The notes under the pieces are model-generated. The model worked only from the letters and a program-made list of their open reading frames with translations. It was not told the origin of the DNA and made no database searches. This document shows positions 17,373 through 26,581 of a stretch of DNA of 64,000 bases, one piece after another. Position numbers and translations under genes: made by a program. The stretch is from Microbacterium terregens (GTDB taxonomy: Bacteria; Pseudomonadota; Alphaproteobacteria; Sphingomonadales; Sphingomonadaceae), in contig NZ_BSEX01000001.1 in the NCBI RefSeq assembly GCF_027922045.1, forward strand, positions 1 to 64,000. Direction: 5' to 3'. The first letter of the stretch is position 1. Each line of letters begins with the position of its first letter.

Positions 17373-19154
17373 TCACGCCTCGCGCGAAAGTCCGTCGCGG
17401 GCGGCGCTTCCCCGTTCCTGGCTGAACATCGCCTCGCGCCCGGCATAGAGGTCCTGCGCCTCGAGCTGCTGGGCGAGCCGCTTGGTGTCCAGGTTGCGAT
17501 AGGCCTCTTCGGTCCGGTCGATCTCCGTCTCGTCGACGCCGACGCACGCCATCGCCTTGCGCGCCATGGCGACTGCGGAGTCGAGCACTTCGCGGACATA
17601 GCCCTCGACCGGAGCACCCTTCAGGCGAAGGATCGACAGGCGATCAAACACGCGCATGAAGATCACGGCATCGGGGAAGGCGAGCTTCACCGCTTCGAGA
17701 TCGCCCGGCTCCATCTGCTGGCCATCGATGCAGAACAGCAGCAACTGCGCCTCGTCCGCGCCCGCCCGGCGCAGCGTATCGATCCGAGTGCCGTCACCGT
17801 AGTATACCTTCATGCCGAAGTTGCCGGCACGCTCGATCGTCACCGGGTCCGTGTCGATCAGCGTCACGCTGATACCCTGGCCGATCAGCATCTGCCCGAC
17901 CGTCTGCCCGAAGCGGCCGTAGCCGATCACCAGTGCCGCGGCGCCGTCGTGCTTGGGACCATCAAGCCCGTCGGTGCTCGCCTGGGGCTCCATGCGAAAG
18001 CGGCGGGTCAGCATCATCAGGAACGGCGTCGTGGCCATCGAGAGCGTGACGACGGCACCGAACACGCTGGCAGCCTCGGGCGCGATCAGCAGGGCATGCT
18101 GGGCCTGGGCGAACAGCACGAAGCCGAATTCGCCGCCCTGGCTCAGCAGGAGGCCGAGCGCCAGGGCCTTGCGCCACGGCATACCGAACAGCAGCGCAAG
18201 GAGCCCGATCACCACGGCCTTGGTCGCGATCAGCGCCAGCGCCATGCCCGTCACGAACACCGGCCGCTCGGCGATGGCCGAGAGATCGAGCAGCATGCCC
18301 ACCGAGAGGAAGAACAGGCCGAGCAGGATCGCGCGGAACGGCTCGACGTCCGCCTCGAGCTCGTGGCGGTACGGACTGTCGGCCAGCATCACCCCTGCGA
18401 TGAAGGCGCCGAGGGCGGTCGAAAGACCGAGCGCCTCCATGATCGCCGCGGAAGCGATGACCGTGAACAGGCCCGCGAACACGAACATCTCGCGCTCGCC
18501 CAGATTGCCGATCAGGCGGAAGAGCGGTCGCAACAGGAAGCGGCCGGCGAGGATCAATCCGGTGATCGCCAGCACCGTGTAGAGCGCCAGCATCCATCCC
18601 GGGGGGCCGCCCACATCGTCCGGATTGCGCGAAAGCGCCGCCACGATGGTGATCAGCGGGACGATCGACAGATCCTGGAACAGGAGGATCGAGAAGGCGC
18701 GCTCGCCGTACGGCGTCTTCAGGCGCCCGGCGGACTGCAGCATCGGCAGCACCTGGGCGGTCGAGGACAGCGCCAGCGGCAGACCCAGCGCGAGGGCGGC
18801 GGGGACGGTGAAGTGCGTGAACAGCCAGACGACGCCGGTGATGGCGATGCCGCACAAGGTCACCTGAAGCAGGCCGAACCCGAAAATGTCCCGCTTCATC
18901 CGCCACAGCCGCGACGGGCTGAGTTCCAGCCCGACGAGGAACAGGAGCAGCGTGATGCCGAGCTCCGCGATGCCCATCTTGGCCTCGGCGTCCCCGACGA
19001 GCCCCAGGACCTGCGGCCCGACCACGACGCCCGCAACCAGGAAGCCCAGCGTCGCGCCGAGCTTCAGCTTGCGGAAGATCAGAACGAACAGAAGCGCTGC
19101 CCCAAGCAGCGGGGCGAAGTCGCGGACGAACGACGTGGCGGAATGTGCCTCCAT
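17373..19154 (-). CDS. CPA2 monovalent cation:proton antiporter with TrkA-N domain (KefB/KefC-like)
   Basis: 593 residues. About 12 transmembrane helices in the first 390 residues with the FLVGLELSP and QGGEFGFVLF motifs of CPA2, then a cytosolic TrkA-N domain opening VIGYGRFGQTVGQML, a Rossmann fold that binds NAD or glutathione adducts and gates the channel. Proteins of this kind export potassium in response to electrophiles or pH. Its start overlaps the stop of the IscU-like gene (TGATG). Confidence 0.9.
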   Translation of the reverse strand: MEAHSATSFVRDFAPLLGAALLFVLIFRKLKLGATLGFLVAGVVVGPQVLGLVGDAEAKMGIAELGITLLLFLVGLELSPSRLWRMKRDIFGFGLLQVTLCGIAITGVVWLFTHFTVPAALALGLPLALSSTAQVLPMLQSAGRLKTPYGERAFSILLFQDLSIVPLITIVAALSRNPDDVGGPPGWMLALYTVLAITGLILAGRFLLRPLFRLIGNLGEREMFVFAGLFTVIASAAIMEALGLSTALGAFIAGVMLADSPYRHELEADVEPFRAILLGLFFLSVGMLLDLSAIAERPVFVTGMALALIATKAVVIGLLALLFGMPWRKALALGLLLSQGGEFGFVLFAQAQHALLIAPEAASVFGAVVTLSMATTPFLMMLTRRFRMEPQASTDGLDGPKHDGAAALVIGYGRFGQTVGQMLIGQGISVTLIDTDPVTIERAGNFGMKVYYGDGTRIDTLRRAGADEAQLLLFCIDGQQMEPGDLEAVKLAFPDAVIFMRVFDRLSILRLKGAPVEGYVREVLDSAVAMARKAMACVGVDETEIDRTEEAYRNLDTKRLAQQLEAQDLYAGREAMFSQERGSAARDGLSREA

Positions 19155-19597
19155 CAGCCCGGCCGCCCTTCGCGAGCGGATCGAGCGGCCTCGGCCGCAG
19201 CCTCGAACGCGAGGCGGATCGAGGCGTGGCGGGCGCTATGCGGTAGCGCCGGCTCGAACAAGGCGAGGCCGGGCCAGTCGGGGGGTCCCTTCCCGCCCGC
19301 GAGCCAATCCGACAGCGCCTCGCGTGCCGCGTCCAGTTCCTCGGGCGTGCGGCCGATCGCATGCGCCGCCATCAGCGACGAGGATGCCTGGCCGAGTGCG
19401 CAGGCGCGCACCAGCATGCCGAGTTCGGATACCCGCCCCGCGGCATCGAGGTTGAGGTCGACGGTGACGCGACTGCCGCACACCGGCGAGCGCTTCTCGA
19501 CGCTGGCCATGGGCGACTCCAGCCGCTGCTGGTGGGGGATGGTTGCGGCAAGCCGCAGGATCTCGGTGTTGTAGAGCGGCGCGGTCACGCGGTGCAT
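19154..19597 (-). CDS. Iron-sulfur cluster assembly scaffold, IscU/NifU N-terminal-like
   Basis: 147 residues. LYNTEILRLAATIP, SPVCGSRVTVDLNLD and ACALGQASSSLMA match the NifU-N fold with Cys positions in CG and the ACALGQASS loop; the third usual Cys near the C-terminus is not obvious, so this is a variant lacking a full cluster site. It ends in the start of the CPA2 gene. The start ATG at 19597 is chosen because the homology begins there. Confidence 0.75.
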   Translation of the reverse strand: MHRVTAPLYNTEILRLAATIPHQQRLESPMASVEKRSPVCGSRVTVDLNLDAAGRVSELGMLVRACALGQASSSLMAAHAIGRTPEELDAAREALSDWLAGGKGPPDWPGLALFEPALPHSARHASIRLAFEAAAEAARSAREGRPG

Positions 19598-19646
19598 GTA
19601 GACCGCCGATGCGCTGGGTGCGAGGGGCAAGGCGCCCCAAAAATCA

Positions 19647-20189
19647 TCAGTAGGACGTGTTCGCCGCGGCTTCCCCGAACATCGGCTCGCCACGCCGGCG
19701 CCGGTAGACGATGTCGGCGATGCCGGCGCTGGTGGAATCGAGCAGCGCATAGGTGCGTGACTGGGTGATCCAGTCCGGCCGGCGCTTCGGCCCGCCCGCG
19801 ATGGTGTCGATCACCAGCACCAGCAGGAGGAAGCCAAGGCTGCACAGCACCAGGCCCTTCACCGCGCCGAAACCGAAGCCGAGCGCGCGATCGACCGGCC
19901 CCAGGATCGAGGTGCGGGTGCGCGAGCCCACGCCATTGGCCACGAGCCGCCCCAGGAAATAAACGATGCCGGCGATCAGCGCGAAGGCCAGCGTCGCCGC
20001 GCCCGCCGAAGTGCCGATCACGCCCACCAGCGCCGCGCTCACCGGCGTGTGGAACAGCTTGATCGCGAAGACGACGAAGATCCAGGCCATCAGCGACAGC
20101 ACTTCGGTCACGAAGCCGCGCTTGAGGCCCAGCAGAGCGGCACCGCCGACGATCAGCAGCACCACGATGTCGAGTGCGGTCAGTTCCAT
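19647..20189 (-). CDS. cvpA: CvpA family membrane protein
   Basis: 180 residues with four transmembrane helices. Start LTALDIVVLLIVGGAALLGLKRGFVTEVLSL is diagnostic of CvpA, whose homologues contribute to envelope stress tolerance and colicin V export. Follows radA in the same direction at a distance of 65 bases. Confidence 0.9.
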   Translation of the reverse strand: MELTALDIVVLLIVGGAALLGLKRGFVTEVLSLMAWIFVVFAIKLFHTPVSAALVGVIGTSAGAATLAFALIAGIVYFLGRLVANGVGSRTRTSILGPVDRALGFGFGAVKGLVLCSLGFLLLVLVIDTIAGGPKRRPDWITQSRTYALLDSTSAGIADIVYRRRRGEPMFGEAAANTSY

Positions 20190-20254
20190 CGATGCCCTCC
20201 CCAGCGCCTGCTCGCCCCCCTATCGGGGCGTCTTCGCGAAGTCGAGTCGTGCCC

Positions 20255-21625
20255 TCAGCGGCCCAGCATGTGATCGACGAAGGCCGGCAGGTTGCGAAAG
20301 GTCGACAGGGTGAGACTGGTCCCCTCCACCCCCTGGGCACCTGGCACCATCGCACGTCCGAAGCCGAGCTTGCCCGCCTCCTTCAACCGCAGCGCACCAT
20401 GGGCGACCGGACGCACCTCCCCCGACAACGCCACTTCACCGAACGCGATCGCATCGGTCGGGACGGGCCGTTCGGAGAGCGCGGACACGAGCGCCGCTGC
20501 GACGGCGAGATCGGCGGCAGGATCCTGCACGCGGTAGCCACCCGCGATGTTGAGATAGACTTCGGAGGTTGCGAAGGCGAGGCCGCAGCGTGCCTCCAGC
20601 ACCGCCAGGATCATCGCCAGCCGCCCCGAATCCCAGCCGACGACCGCACGGCGGGGCGTGGCGCCGGAGGCGAGCCGCACCGTCAGCGCCTGCACCTCGA
20701 CCAGCACGGGGCGGGTTCCCTCCAGCGCCGGGAACACCACCGTACCGGTGACGCTCTCGTCGCGGCTGGTGAGGAACAGCGACGACGGGTTGGAAACTTC
20801 GCTCAAGCCCTCCGTCGCCATCGAGAAGACGCCGATCTCGTCGGTGCCGCCGAAGCGGTTCTTCACCGCGCGCAGGATGCGATACTGGTGGCTGCGCTCG
20901 CCTTCGAAAGCCAGCACCGTGTCCACCATGTGCTCGAGCACCCGCGGCCCGGCGATCGAGCCGTCCTTGGTGACATGGCCGACCAGCACCAGCGCCGTGC
21001 CGCGCTCCTTGGCAAAGCGGATCAGTTCCCCCGACGAGGCGCGCACCTGGCTGACGGTGCCCGGCGCCCCCTCGATCAGGTCGGAGTGCATGGTCTGGAT
21101 CGAATCGATCACGAGCAGGTCGGGCGCCTGCCCTTCGCCCAGCGTCGTGAGGATGTCCCGCACCGAGGTCGCCGCCGCCAGCTGGACCGGCGCGTTGCCC
21201 AATCCCAGGCGCCGCGCCCGCAGCCGCACCTGGTCGGCCGCCTCCTCGCCCGAGACATAGGCGACGGACTTGCCCGCCAGCGCGAGCCGGGCGGTCGCCT
21301 GGAGCAGCAGCGTCGACTTGCCGATCCCCGGATCGCCGCCGATCAGCGTCGCCGAGCCCTCGACGAAGCCGCCGCCCAGCGCCCGGTCGAGTTCGGAGAT
21401 GCCGGTCGCCATCCGATCCGGAAGCGGGATGTCGCTGTCGAGCCCGGAGAGCTGGATCGCGCGTCCGCCGGACTGGAGATTGTGCCGCGCCTGGAAGGGC
21501 GTCACGACGGCGCCGGCGTCCTCGACCAGCGTGTTCCAATCCCCGCAGTCGCCGCACTGGCCCGCCCATTGCGCGGTTACCGAACCGCATTGCTGACAGA
21601 CGTAGCGCTTCCGGGGTTTTGCCAT
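20255..21625 (-). CDS. radA: DNA repair protein RadA/Sms
   Basis: 456 residues. N-terminal zinc finger CQQCGSVTAQWAGQCGDC, RecA-like core with Walker A GGDPGIGKST, the RadA-specific KNRFGGTDEIGVF motif, and a C-terminal Lon-protease-like domain. A helicase that extends branches during recombination. Upstream of cvpA, a common order in this group. Confidence 0.97.
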   Translation of the reverse strand: MAKPRKRYVCQQCGSVTAQWAGQCGDCGDWNTLVEDAGAVVTPFQARHNLQSGGRAIQLSGLDSDIPLPDRMATGISELDRALGGGFVEGSATLIGGDPGIGKSTLLLQATARLALAGKSVAYVSGEEAADQVRLRARRLGLGNAPVQLAAATSVRDILTTLGEGQAPDLLVIDSIQTMHSDLIEGAPGTVSQVRASSGELIRFAKERGTALVLVGHVTKDGSIAGPRVLEHMVDTVLAFEGERSHQYRILRAVKNRFGGTDEIGVFSMATEGLSEVSNPSSLFLTSRDESVTGTVVFPALEGTRPVLVEVQALTVRLASGATPRRAVVGWDSGRLAMILAVLEARCGLAFATSEVYLNIAGGYRVQDPAADLAVAAALVSALSERPVPTDAIAFGEVALSGEVRPVAHGALRLKEAGKLGFGRAMVPGAQGVEGTSLTLSTFRNLPAFVDHMLGR

Positions 21626-21695
21626 GCCCCGCCCCTAGCACGCGCAGAACGAAAGGGGAATATCGAGCAGCGGCCCGCCGCCTGCCACCGCCCGC

Positions 21696-21908
21696 TCAGT
21701 GCAGCTCGGAGCCTTCCTTCAGCACCTTGCCGCCGTCTTCCTGGACGATGAGGTAGGCCGGATTTTCCTTGCAGCCGTTGCGGACGATCTTGCTTCCCTT
21801 GATCGTGCGCTGGACCCGCCGCTCGAACTTCTCCTCGACCTTGCCCTCGGCCGTGCCCTTGCCCCAGCTCCAGCTGACCTTGTCGCCCTTGGAATAGCCG
21901 TTCGCCAT
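21696..21908 (-). CDS. DUF2945 (HVA/TUDOR-like) small protein
   Basis: 70 residues, MANGYSKGDKVSWSWGKGTAEGKV then a basic, beta-rich Tudor-like fold ending LIVQEDGGKVLKEGSELH. The family is widespread and of unknown role. A ribosome site (GGAGAG) precedes the ATG. Confidence 0.85.
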   Translation of the reverse strand: MANGYSKGDKVSWSWGKGTAEGKVEEKFERRVQRTIKGSKIVRNGCKENPAYLIVQEDGGKVLKEGSELH

Positions 21909-21998
21909 TACATCTCTCCGCCTGTTCGGGAGCAAGCGCGGCGGACGGCGAATCGTTCCGGTGGCGTGCGCGGGCATGGGGGGCTATGGGCCGCCTCC

Positions 21999-23150
21999 AT
22001 GCAGCCGTCCGACCTTCGTGTCGCCCTTTTCAGTGGCAACTACAATTACGTGCGCGATGGCGCGAACCATGCGTTGAACCTGCTTGCCGGCCATCTGCTC
22101 GCGCACGGCGTGACGTTGCGCGTCTATTCCCCGACTGCGGAGAATGCGGCGTTCGCGCCCACGGGCGAGCTGGTGAGCGTGCCTTCGATCGGCCTGCCGG
22201 GCGGGCGGGGCGAGTATCGGCTCGGGCTCGGCCTGCCCGCCTCGATCCGCCGGGATCTCGCCGGCTTCCGGCCGAACATCGTCCATGTCTCGGCACCCGA
22301 CGTGCTGGGTCACCGCGCCGTCAGCTGGGCACGGCGGCACGACGTCGCCTGTTTGGCCTCGCTCCACACACGCTTCGAAACCTATGCCAGCTATTATGGG
22401 ATGGGGTTTCTGGAGCCGATCTTCACGACCCTGTCGCGCCGTTTCTACAACCGGTCCGATCAGGTGATGGTGCCCACGCCGTCGATCGAGGCGCTGATCC
22501 GCGGCTGGGGCGTGACGACGCCGATCGGGCTGTGGGGCCGCGGCGTCGACCACGACCGCTTCCACCCGGGCGCGCGCAGCCTGGAATGGCGCAGAGCCCT
22601 AGGCGTCACCGATGATGAGGTGGCGATCGGCTTCCTCGGCCGGCTGGTGCTGGAAAAGGGGCTCGACATCTTTGCCGATGTGGTGGCGCTGCTGCGCGAC
22701 CGCGGCGTGCGGCACAAGGTGCTGGTGATCGGCGAAGGACCCGCGCGCGACTGGTTCGCGGAGCGCGTTCCCGACGCCGCCTTTGCCGGCTTCCAGCGCG
22801 GCGATGCACTGGGCCGGGCGGTCGCCTCCATGGACGTGCTGTTCAACCCCAGCGTCACCGAGACCTGGGGGCAGGTCACGTCCGAAGCCATGGCCGCCGG
22901 AGTGCCGGTGGTCGCAGCCCGCGCCACCGGCGCGGTGGACCTGATCGACGACGGCGTGACGGGCGTGCTGGTGCCGCCGCGCGACGTCACCGCCTATGCC
23001 GACGCATTCCAGCGGATCATCCGCGATGGGGAGCTGCGGAGCGCGATGGGCGCTGCCGGCCATGCCAAGGCGCAGCGCTATCGCTGGGACACCGCCAACC
23101 AGGCGGTGCTCGACGCCTATCTTCAGATACTGGGGCGGCGCGGGCACTGA
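21999..23150 (+). CDS. Glycosyltransferase family 4
   Basis: 383 residues, GT-B fold. The N-terminal domain opens RVALFSGNYNYVRDGANHA and contains SLHTRFETYASYY; the C-terminal domain contains GFLGRLVLEKGLDIFADV, VIGEGPARDW and the EX7E motif region NPSVTETWGQVTSEAMAAGVPVV. This combination is found in mannosyltransferases (MgtA, PimB-like) and sulfoquinovosyltransferases acting on lipids. The acceptor is inferred only. Confidence 0.87.
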   Translation: MQPSDLRVALFSGNYNYVRDGANHALNLLAGHLLAHGVTLRVYSPTAENAAFAPTGELVSVPSIGLPGGRGEYRLGLGLPASIRRDLAGFRPNIVHVSAPDVLGHRAVSWARRHDVACLASLHTRFETYASYYGMGFLEPIFTTLSRRFYNRSDQVMVPTPSIEALIRGWGVTTPIGLWGRGVDHDRFHPGARSLEWRRALGVTDDEVAIGFLGRLVLEKGLDIFADVVALLRDRGVRHKVLVIGEGPARDWFAERVPDAAFAGFQRGDALGRAVASMDVLFNPSVTETWGQVTSEAMAAGVPVVAARATGAVDLIDDGVTGVLVPPRDVTAYADAFQRIIRDGELRSAMGAAGHAKAQRYRWDTANQAVLDAYLQILGRRGH

Positions 23151-23171
23151 TCCAGCGCCCGCGCCGCCGGA

Positions 23172-23501
23172 TCAGGCAGCCTTCCAGTCGAAGGCCAGCG
23201 GCGCCTCGCGAAAGGCGAAGCGGTCGAGATGCGACGCGACGACCTGCTTCAACGCCTCCAACTGCTCCGCGGAGCTGGCATCGATCCGCACGGTCAACGT
23301 CGCCTCGCCGGCTTCGAACGAAGCGCGCCCGTCTGCTGGGAAGTTCGCCCCGCGCGCGTTGTGCGGGAACACCACGGTGCCTCGCTCGGGGGTGAACTCC
23401 ACCTGCAGATTGTGACTCCAGTGCTTGCAGAGCTGCTGGAGATAGCGGCTGCCGGATGCGGTCGGCACCTCGGCCGCCGCGCTGAACGCGCCGGCGCTCA
23501 T
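23172..23501 (-). CDS. DUF2218 protein
   Basis: 109 residues. YLQQLCKHWSHNLQVEF and the LKQVVASHLDRFAFRE segment are typical of DUF2218. These proteins occur beside or fused to siderophore-interacting ferric reductases and YqjI-type regulators. Its start overlaps the PadR stop by four bases, so it is in the same leftward operon and probably part of metal homeostasis (inference). Confidence 0.85.
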   Translation of the reverse strand: MSAGAFSAAAEVPTASGSRYLQQLCKHWSHNLQVEFTPERGTVVFPHNARGANFPADGRASFEAGEATLTVRIDASSAEQLEALKQVVASHLDRFAFREAPLAFDWKAA

Positions 23502-24133
23502 GCGAGACGCTCGATGCGCTGGGCGGCTTCGTCCAGAATGGCGGCCACTTCGTGCAGCGTCTCGGGCGGCACCTCCTCTCCGGCCAGCCGCTGGCCCAGC
23601 ACGGTGCGCAGATTGCCCATCGCGCGCTTGACCGGGCCGCCGCTGGTGCGTGCGGTCATGGTTCCGACCTGCGCCAAGCGTCCGAGCAGCGCCTCGACCT
23701 GTTCGCGCTGCTCGTCGAGATGCGCAACGCCTGCCTCGGTGATCGCATAGGCCTTGCGCCCGGCCGCTTCCGCCTGTTCCTCGATCAGCGCCATGTCGGC
23801 GAGAAGGGTCAGGGTCGGATACACGACGCCCGGGCTCGGGGCGTAGACGCCGCCGGTGCGCTCCTTGATCTCCCGGATCAGGTCATAGCCGTGACGCGGC
23901 TGCTGCTCGATGAGTGCGAGCAGGACCAGCCGCAGATCGCCGCCGTCGAAGAGGCGACGGCGGCCGCCACGACCGCCCCGTCCCTCCGCCTCATGGTCCC
24001 AGCCGCCGAAGCCGCCGCCGAAGGGACCGCCGCCCCAGGGGCCGGCGAAGCGACGGCTATCAGGCCGCTCGCCCGAGCCGCAGCCGCCGCGACCGTCATG
24101 GTGGCGGCGGGAATGATGATGCATGCCGAACAT
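23498..24133 (-). CDS. PadR family regulator, YqjI-like with metal-binding N-terminus
   Basis: 211 residues. Residues 1-60 are rich in His, Gly and Arg (MFGMHHHSRRHHDGRGGCG), then a PadR winged helix: LRLVLLALIEQQPRHGYDLI and the SPGVVYPTLTLL recognition region. E. coli YqjI has the same layout, a metal-binding N-terminal tail on a PadR domain, and represses in a nickel-dependent way. The operator-like palindrome upstream suggests autoregulation. It heads an operon with DUF2218. Confidence 0.87.
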   Translation of the reverse strand: MFGMHHHSRRHHDGRGGCGSGERPDSRRFAGPWGGGPFGGGFGGWDHEAEGRGGRGGRRRLFDGGDLRLVLLALIEQQPRHGYDLIREIKERTGGVYAPSPGVVYPTLTLLADMALIEEQAEAAGRKAYAITEAGVAHLDEQREQVEALLGRLAQVGTMTARTSGGPVKRAMGNLRTVLGQRLAGEEVPPETLHEVAAILDEAAQRIERLA

Positions 24134-24161
24134 GGAAGCTCCTGTGTAAGTTCGATAGTGC

Positions 24162-24173
24162 AAGATATATCTT
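24162..24173. promoter_or_regulatory. Palindromic operator candidate for the PadR regulator
   Basis: A perfect 12-base palindrome AAGATATATCTT lies 28 bases upstream of the PadR start codon and 68 bases before rarA, in the shared divergent promoter region. PadR proteins bind palindromes near their own promoters, so this is the best operator candidate. Confidence 0.55.
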
Positions 24174-24241
24174 AGATTGGTTCGCGCAAGACGCTGTCGC
24201 ACAAGGCTGCGCATTTTCGCGTCGACGCCTATATCGGCGAC

Positions 24242-25570
24242 ATGGCCGACCTTTTTGCTGCCTTCGATCCGCCTGCCCCCGCCGAGGTGCCCACCACGGG
24301 TCCGCTCGCCGATCGGCTGCGTCCGCGCCGCCTGGAGGAGGTGGTGGGCCAGTCGCACCTGACCGGTCCCGAAGGCGCGATCGGCCGCATGGTCGCAGCC
24401 GGAAAGCTCTCTTCCATGGTGCTGTGGGGGCCGCCGGGAACCGGCAAGACGACGATCGCGAGGCTGCTTGCGGACGCCGTCGGGTTGCGCTTCGCATCAA
24501 TCTCGGCGGTGTTCTTCGGGGTCGCCGATTTGAAGAAGGTGTTCGCCGAGGCACGGGACCATGGCCGGCTCGGCCGCCGCACGCTGTTGTTCGTGGACGA
24601 GATCCACCGGTTCAACCGCGCGCAGCAGGACGGCTTCCTGCCCTATGTCGAGGACGGCACGGTGACGCTGGTCGGGGCGACCACCGAGAACCCGTCGTTC
24701 GAACTCAACGCCGCGCTCGTCTCGCGCGCGCAGGTGCTGATCCTGCGCCGGCTCGACGCAGAGGCATTGGAGACGCTGCTCACCCGCGCCGAGGAGGCCG
24801 AGGGTCGCCCGCTCCCGCTCGACGCAGACGCGCGGGCGGCGTTGGTCGCGAGCGCCGATGGCGATGGCCGCTTCCTGCTCAACCAGGCGGAAACGCTGTT
24901 CTCCATCCAGCTGGACGCGCCGCTGGACCCCGCCAGCCTTTCCGCGCTGCTCCAGCGGCGCATGGCCGTCTATGACAAGGATCGCGAGGGGCACTACAAC
25001 CTCATCTCCGCGCTTCATAAGTCGCTGCGCGGATCGGATCCCCAGGCGGCGCTCTACTATCTCGCGCGGATGCTGACCGCGGGCGAGGAACCGCTCTACG
25101 TGCTGCGGCGGATCACGCGCTTCGCCAGCGAGGACATCGGCCTCGCCGACCCGCAGGCGCTGGTGCAATGCCTCGCCGCCAAGGACGCCTATGACTTCCT
25201 CGGCTCGCCCGAGGGGGAACTCGCGATCGTGCAGGCGTGCCTCTATTGCGCGACCGCGCCCAAGTCGAATGCCGCCTACAAGGCGCAGAAGGCGGCGTGG
25301 CGATCGGCGAAGGAGACCGGCTCGCTGATGCCGCCGCAAAACATCCTCAATGCTCCCACCAAGCTGATGAAGGAGATCGGCTATGGCGAGGGCTATGCCT
25401 ATGACCACGACAGCGACGACGGCTTCTCCGGCGCCAACTACTGGCCGGAGGAACTGCCGCCGCAGCAGTTCTACGCCCCGACCGAGCGCGGCTTCGAGAA
25501 ACGGCTGAGCGAGCGCATGGCGTGGTGGGACGCGCGGCGCCACGGTCGCAACCCGGATGCGGCAAGCTGA
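24242..25570 (+). CDS. rarA: Replication-associated recombination protein A (AAA+ ATPase)
   Basis: 442 residues. ADRLRPRRLEEVVGQSHL, Walker A GPPGTGKTT, Walker B LLFVDEIHRFNRAQQD, sensor GATTENPSFELN and the C-terminal tetramerisation region with ARML..GEEPLYVLRRITRFASEDIGLADP are all as in RarA/MgsA. Acts at stalled replication forks. Confidence 0.96.
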   Translation: MADLFAAFDPPAPAEVPTTGPLADRLRPRRLEEVVGQSHLTGPEGAIGRMVAAGKLSSMVLWGPPGTGKTTIARLLADAVGLRFASISAVFFGVADLKKVFAEARDHGRLGRRTLLFVDEIHRFNRAQQDGFLPYVEDGTVTLVGATTENPSFELNAALVSRAQVLILRRLDAEALETLLTRAEEAEGRPLPLDADARAALVASADGDGRFLLNQAETLFSIQLDAPLDPASLSALLQRRMAVYDKDREGHYNLISALHKSLRGSDPQAALYYLARMLTAGEEPLYVLRRITRFASEDIGLADPQALVQCLAAKDAYDFLGSPEGELAIVQACLYCATAPKSNAAYKAQKAAWRSAKETGSLMPPQNILNAPTKLMKEIGYGEGYAYDHDSDDGFSGANYWPEELPPQQFYAPTERGFEKRLSERMAWWDARRHGRNPDAAS

Positions 25571-26430
25571 CGGCCCCCGAGCACTTCACCCGCTTCGCCG
25601 CGATCGACTGGTCAGGCGCCAAGGGACACCGTCACAAGGGGATCGCGGTCGCGCTCTGCGAGGCAGGCAGCGCCGCGCCCGAACTGGTGGTGCCACCCCG
25701 CGGCGTCTGGTCCCGCACGGACGTCCTCCACTGGCTGAAGGCGCAGGCGGACACGCCGTTGCTGGTCGGGTTCGACTTCAGCTTCGCGCCGCCATGGATC
25801 GAGCGGGGCGCCTATCTGCCCGGCGAGCCGACGCCTTCGACGGCGCGCGCGTTCTGGGCCTATGTCGAGGCCGACTGCCCCGACGCGGACCTGGGCGCCG
25901 CTTCCTTCCTGGAGCGGCGGCGCGGCAGCCACTTCTATCTCGGCGCCCGCGACGGTGCGAAGGCGCAGTTCCTGCACTACCGTCGGTGCGAAGCGGCCTA
26001 TAACGCGAGCGGGATCGGCCGGGCCTCCACGCTCTATGACGCGATCGGTGCGGCCCAGGTCGCCAAGGCGAGCTTCGCGGGCATGCGATTGCTCCACCAT
26101 CTCGGCTCCAAGGTTCCGATCTGGCCGTTCGACCCACCGCCGGCGCAGGGCGCACTGGTGGTCGAGATCTACACCACGGTCGCAGCGCGTGCGGCCGGGG
26201 TGCGCAAGGGGCTGAGCAAGCTGCGGGACCCGCAGGCCCTCGACGCGGCGCTGGAGGCGCTCGGCAGCCGCCGGCACACGCCGCTCAACCGATATGACGA
26301 CCACGCCACCGATGCGATCATGGCCGCGGCCTGGCTTCGGCGGGTCGCCCGGACACCCGAACTGTGGCAACCCGCGGCGCTCACGCCCACAATTCGGCGA
26401 AGCGAAGGCTGGACCTTCGGCGTTCTCTGA
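25522..26430 (+). CDS. RNase H-like fold hypothetical protein (DUF429-like)
   Basis: Up to 302 residues. Recognisable features are an early Asp strand (FAAIDWSGAKG), a second acidic strand (VGFDFSFAPP) and a C-terminal DDHATDAIMAAAW helix, the spacing of acidic residues seen in RNase H-like DUF429 proteins. The catalytic activity is not established. The GTG at 25522 overlaps rarA by 49 bases; homology-like sequence begins near 25,567, so the true start may be later and non-standard. Confidence 0.65.
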   Translation: MVGRAAPRSQPGCGKLTAPEHFTRFAAIDWSGAKGHRHKGIAVALCEAGSAAPELVVPPRGVWSRTDVLHWLKAQADTPLLVGFDFSFAPPWIERGAYLPGEPTPSTARAFWAYVEADCPDADLGAASFLERRRGSHFYLGARDGAKAQFLHYRRCEAAYNASGIGRASTLYDAIGAAQVAKASFAGMRLLHHLGSKVPIWPFDPPPAQGALVVEIYTTVAARAAGVRKGLSKLRDPQALDAALEALGSRRHTPLNRYDDHATDAIMAAAWLRRVARTPELWQPAALTPTIRRSEGWTFGVL

Positions 26431-26447
26431 CGCAAGGGGGGCGCAAC

Positions 26448-26523
26448 GCCGGTTTAGCTCAGCTGGTAGAGCAGCGGTTTTGTAAACCGAAGGTCGCGGG
26501 TTCGATTCCTGCAACCGGCACCA
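26448..26523 (+). tRNA. tRNA-Thr (anticodon TGT)
   Basis: A full cloverleaf: acceptor GCCGGTT/AACCGGC, D arm TAGCTCAGCTGGTAGAGC, anticodon loop TTTGTAA (TGT), T loop TTCGATT, encoded CCA at 26521-26523. Confidence 0.96.
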
Positions 26524-26581
26524 GCCCTCCAGCAGGGCATCCGCCATCTTACCGGCGGCCGGTCCGCGGAGGCGCTTCCCA

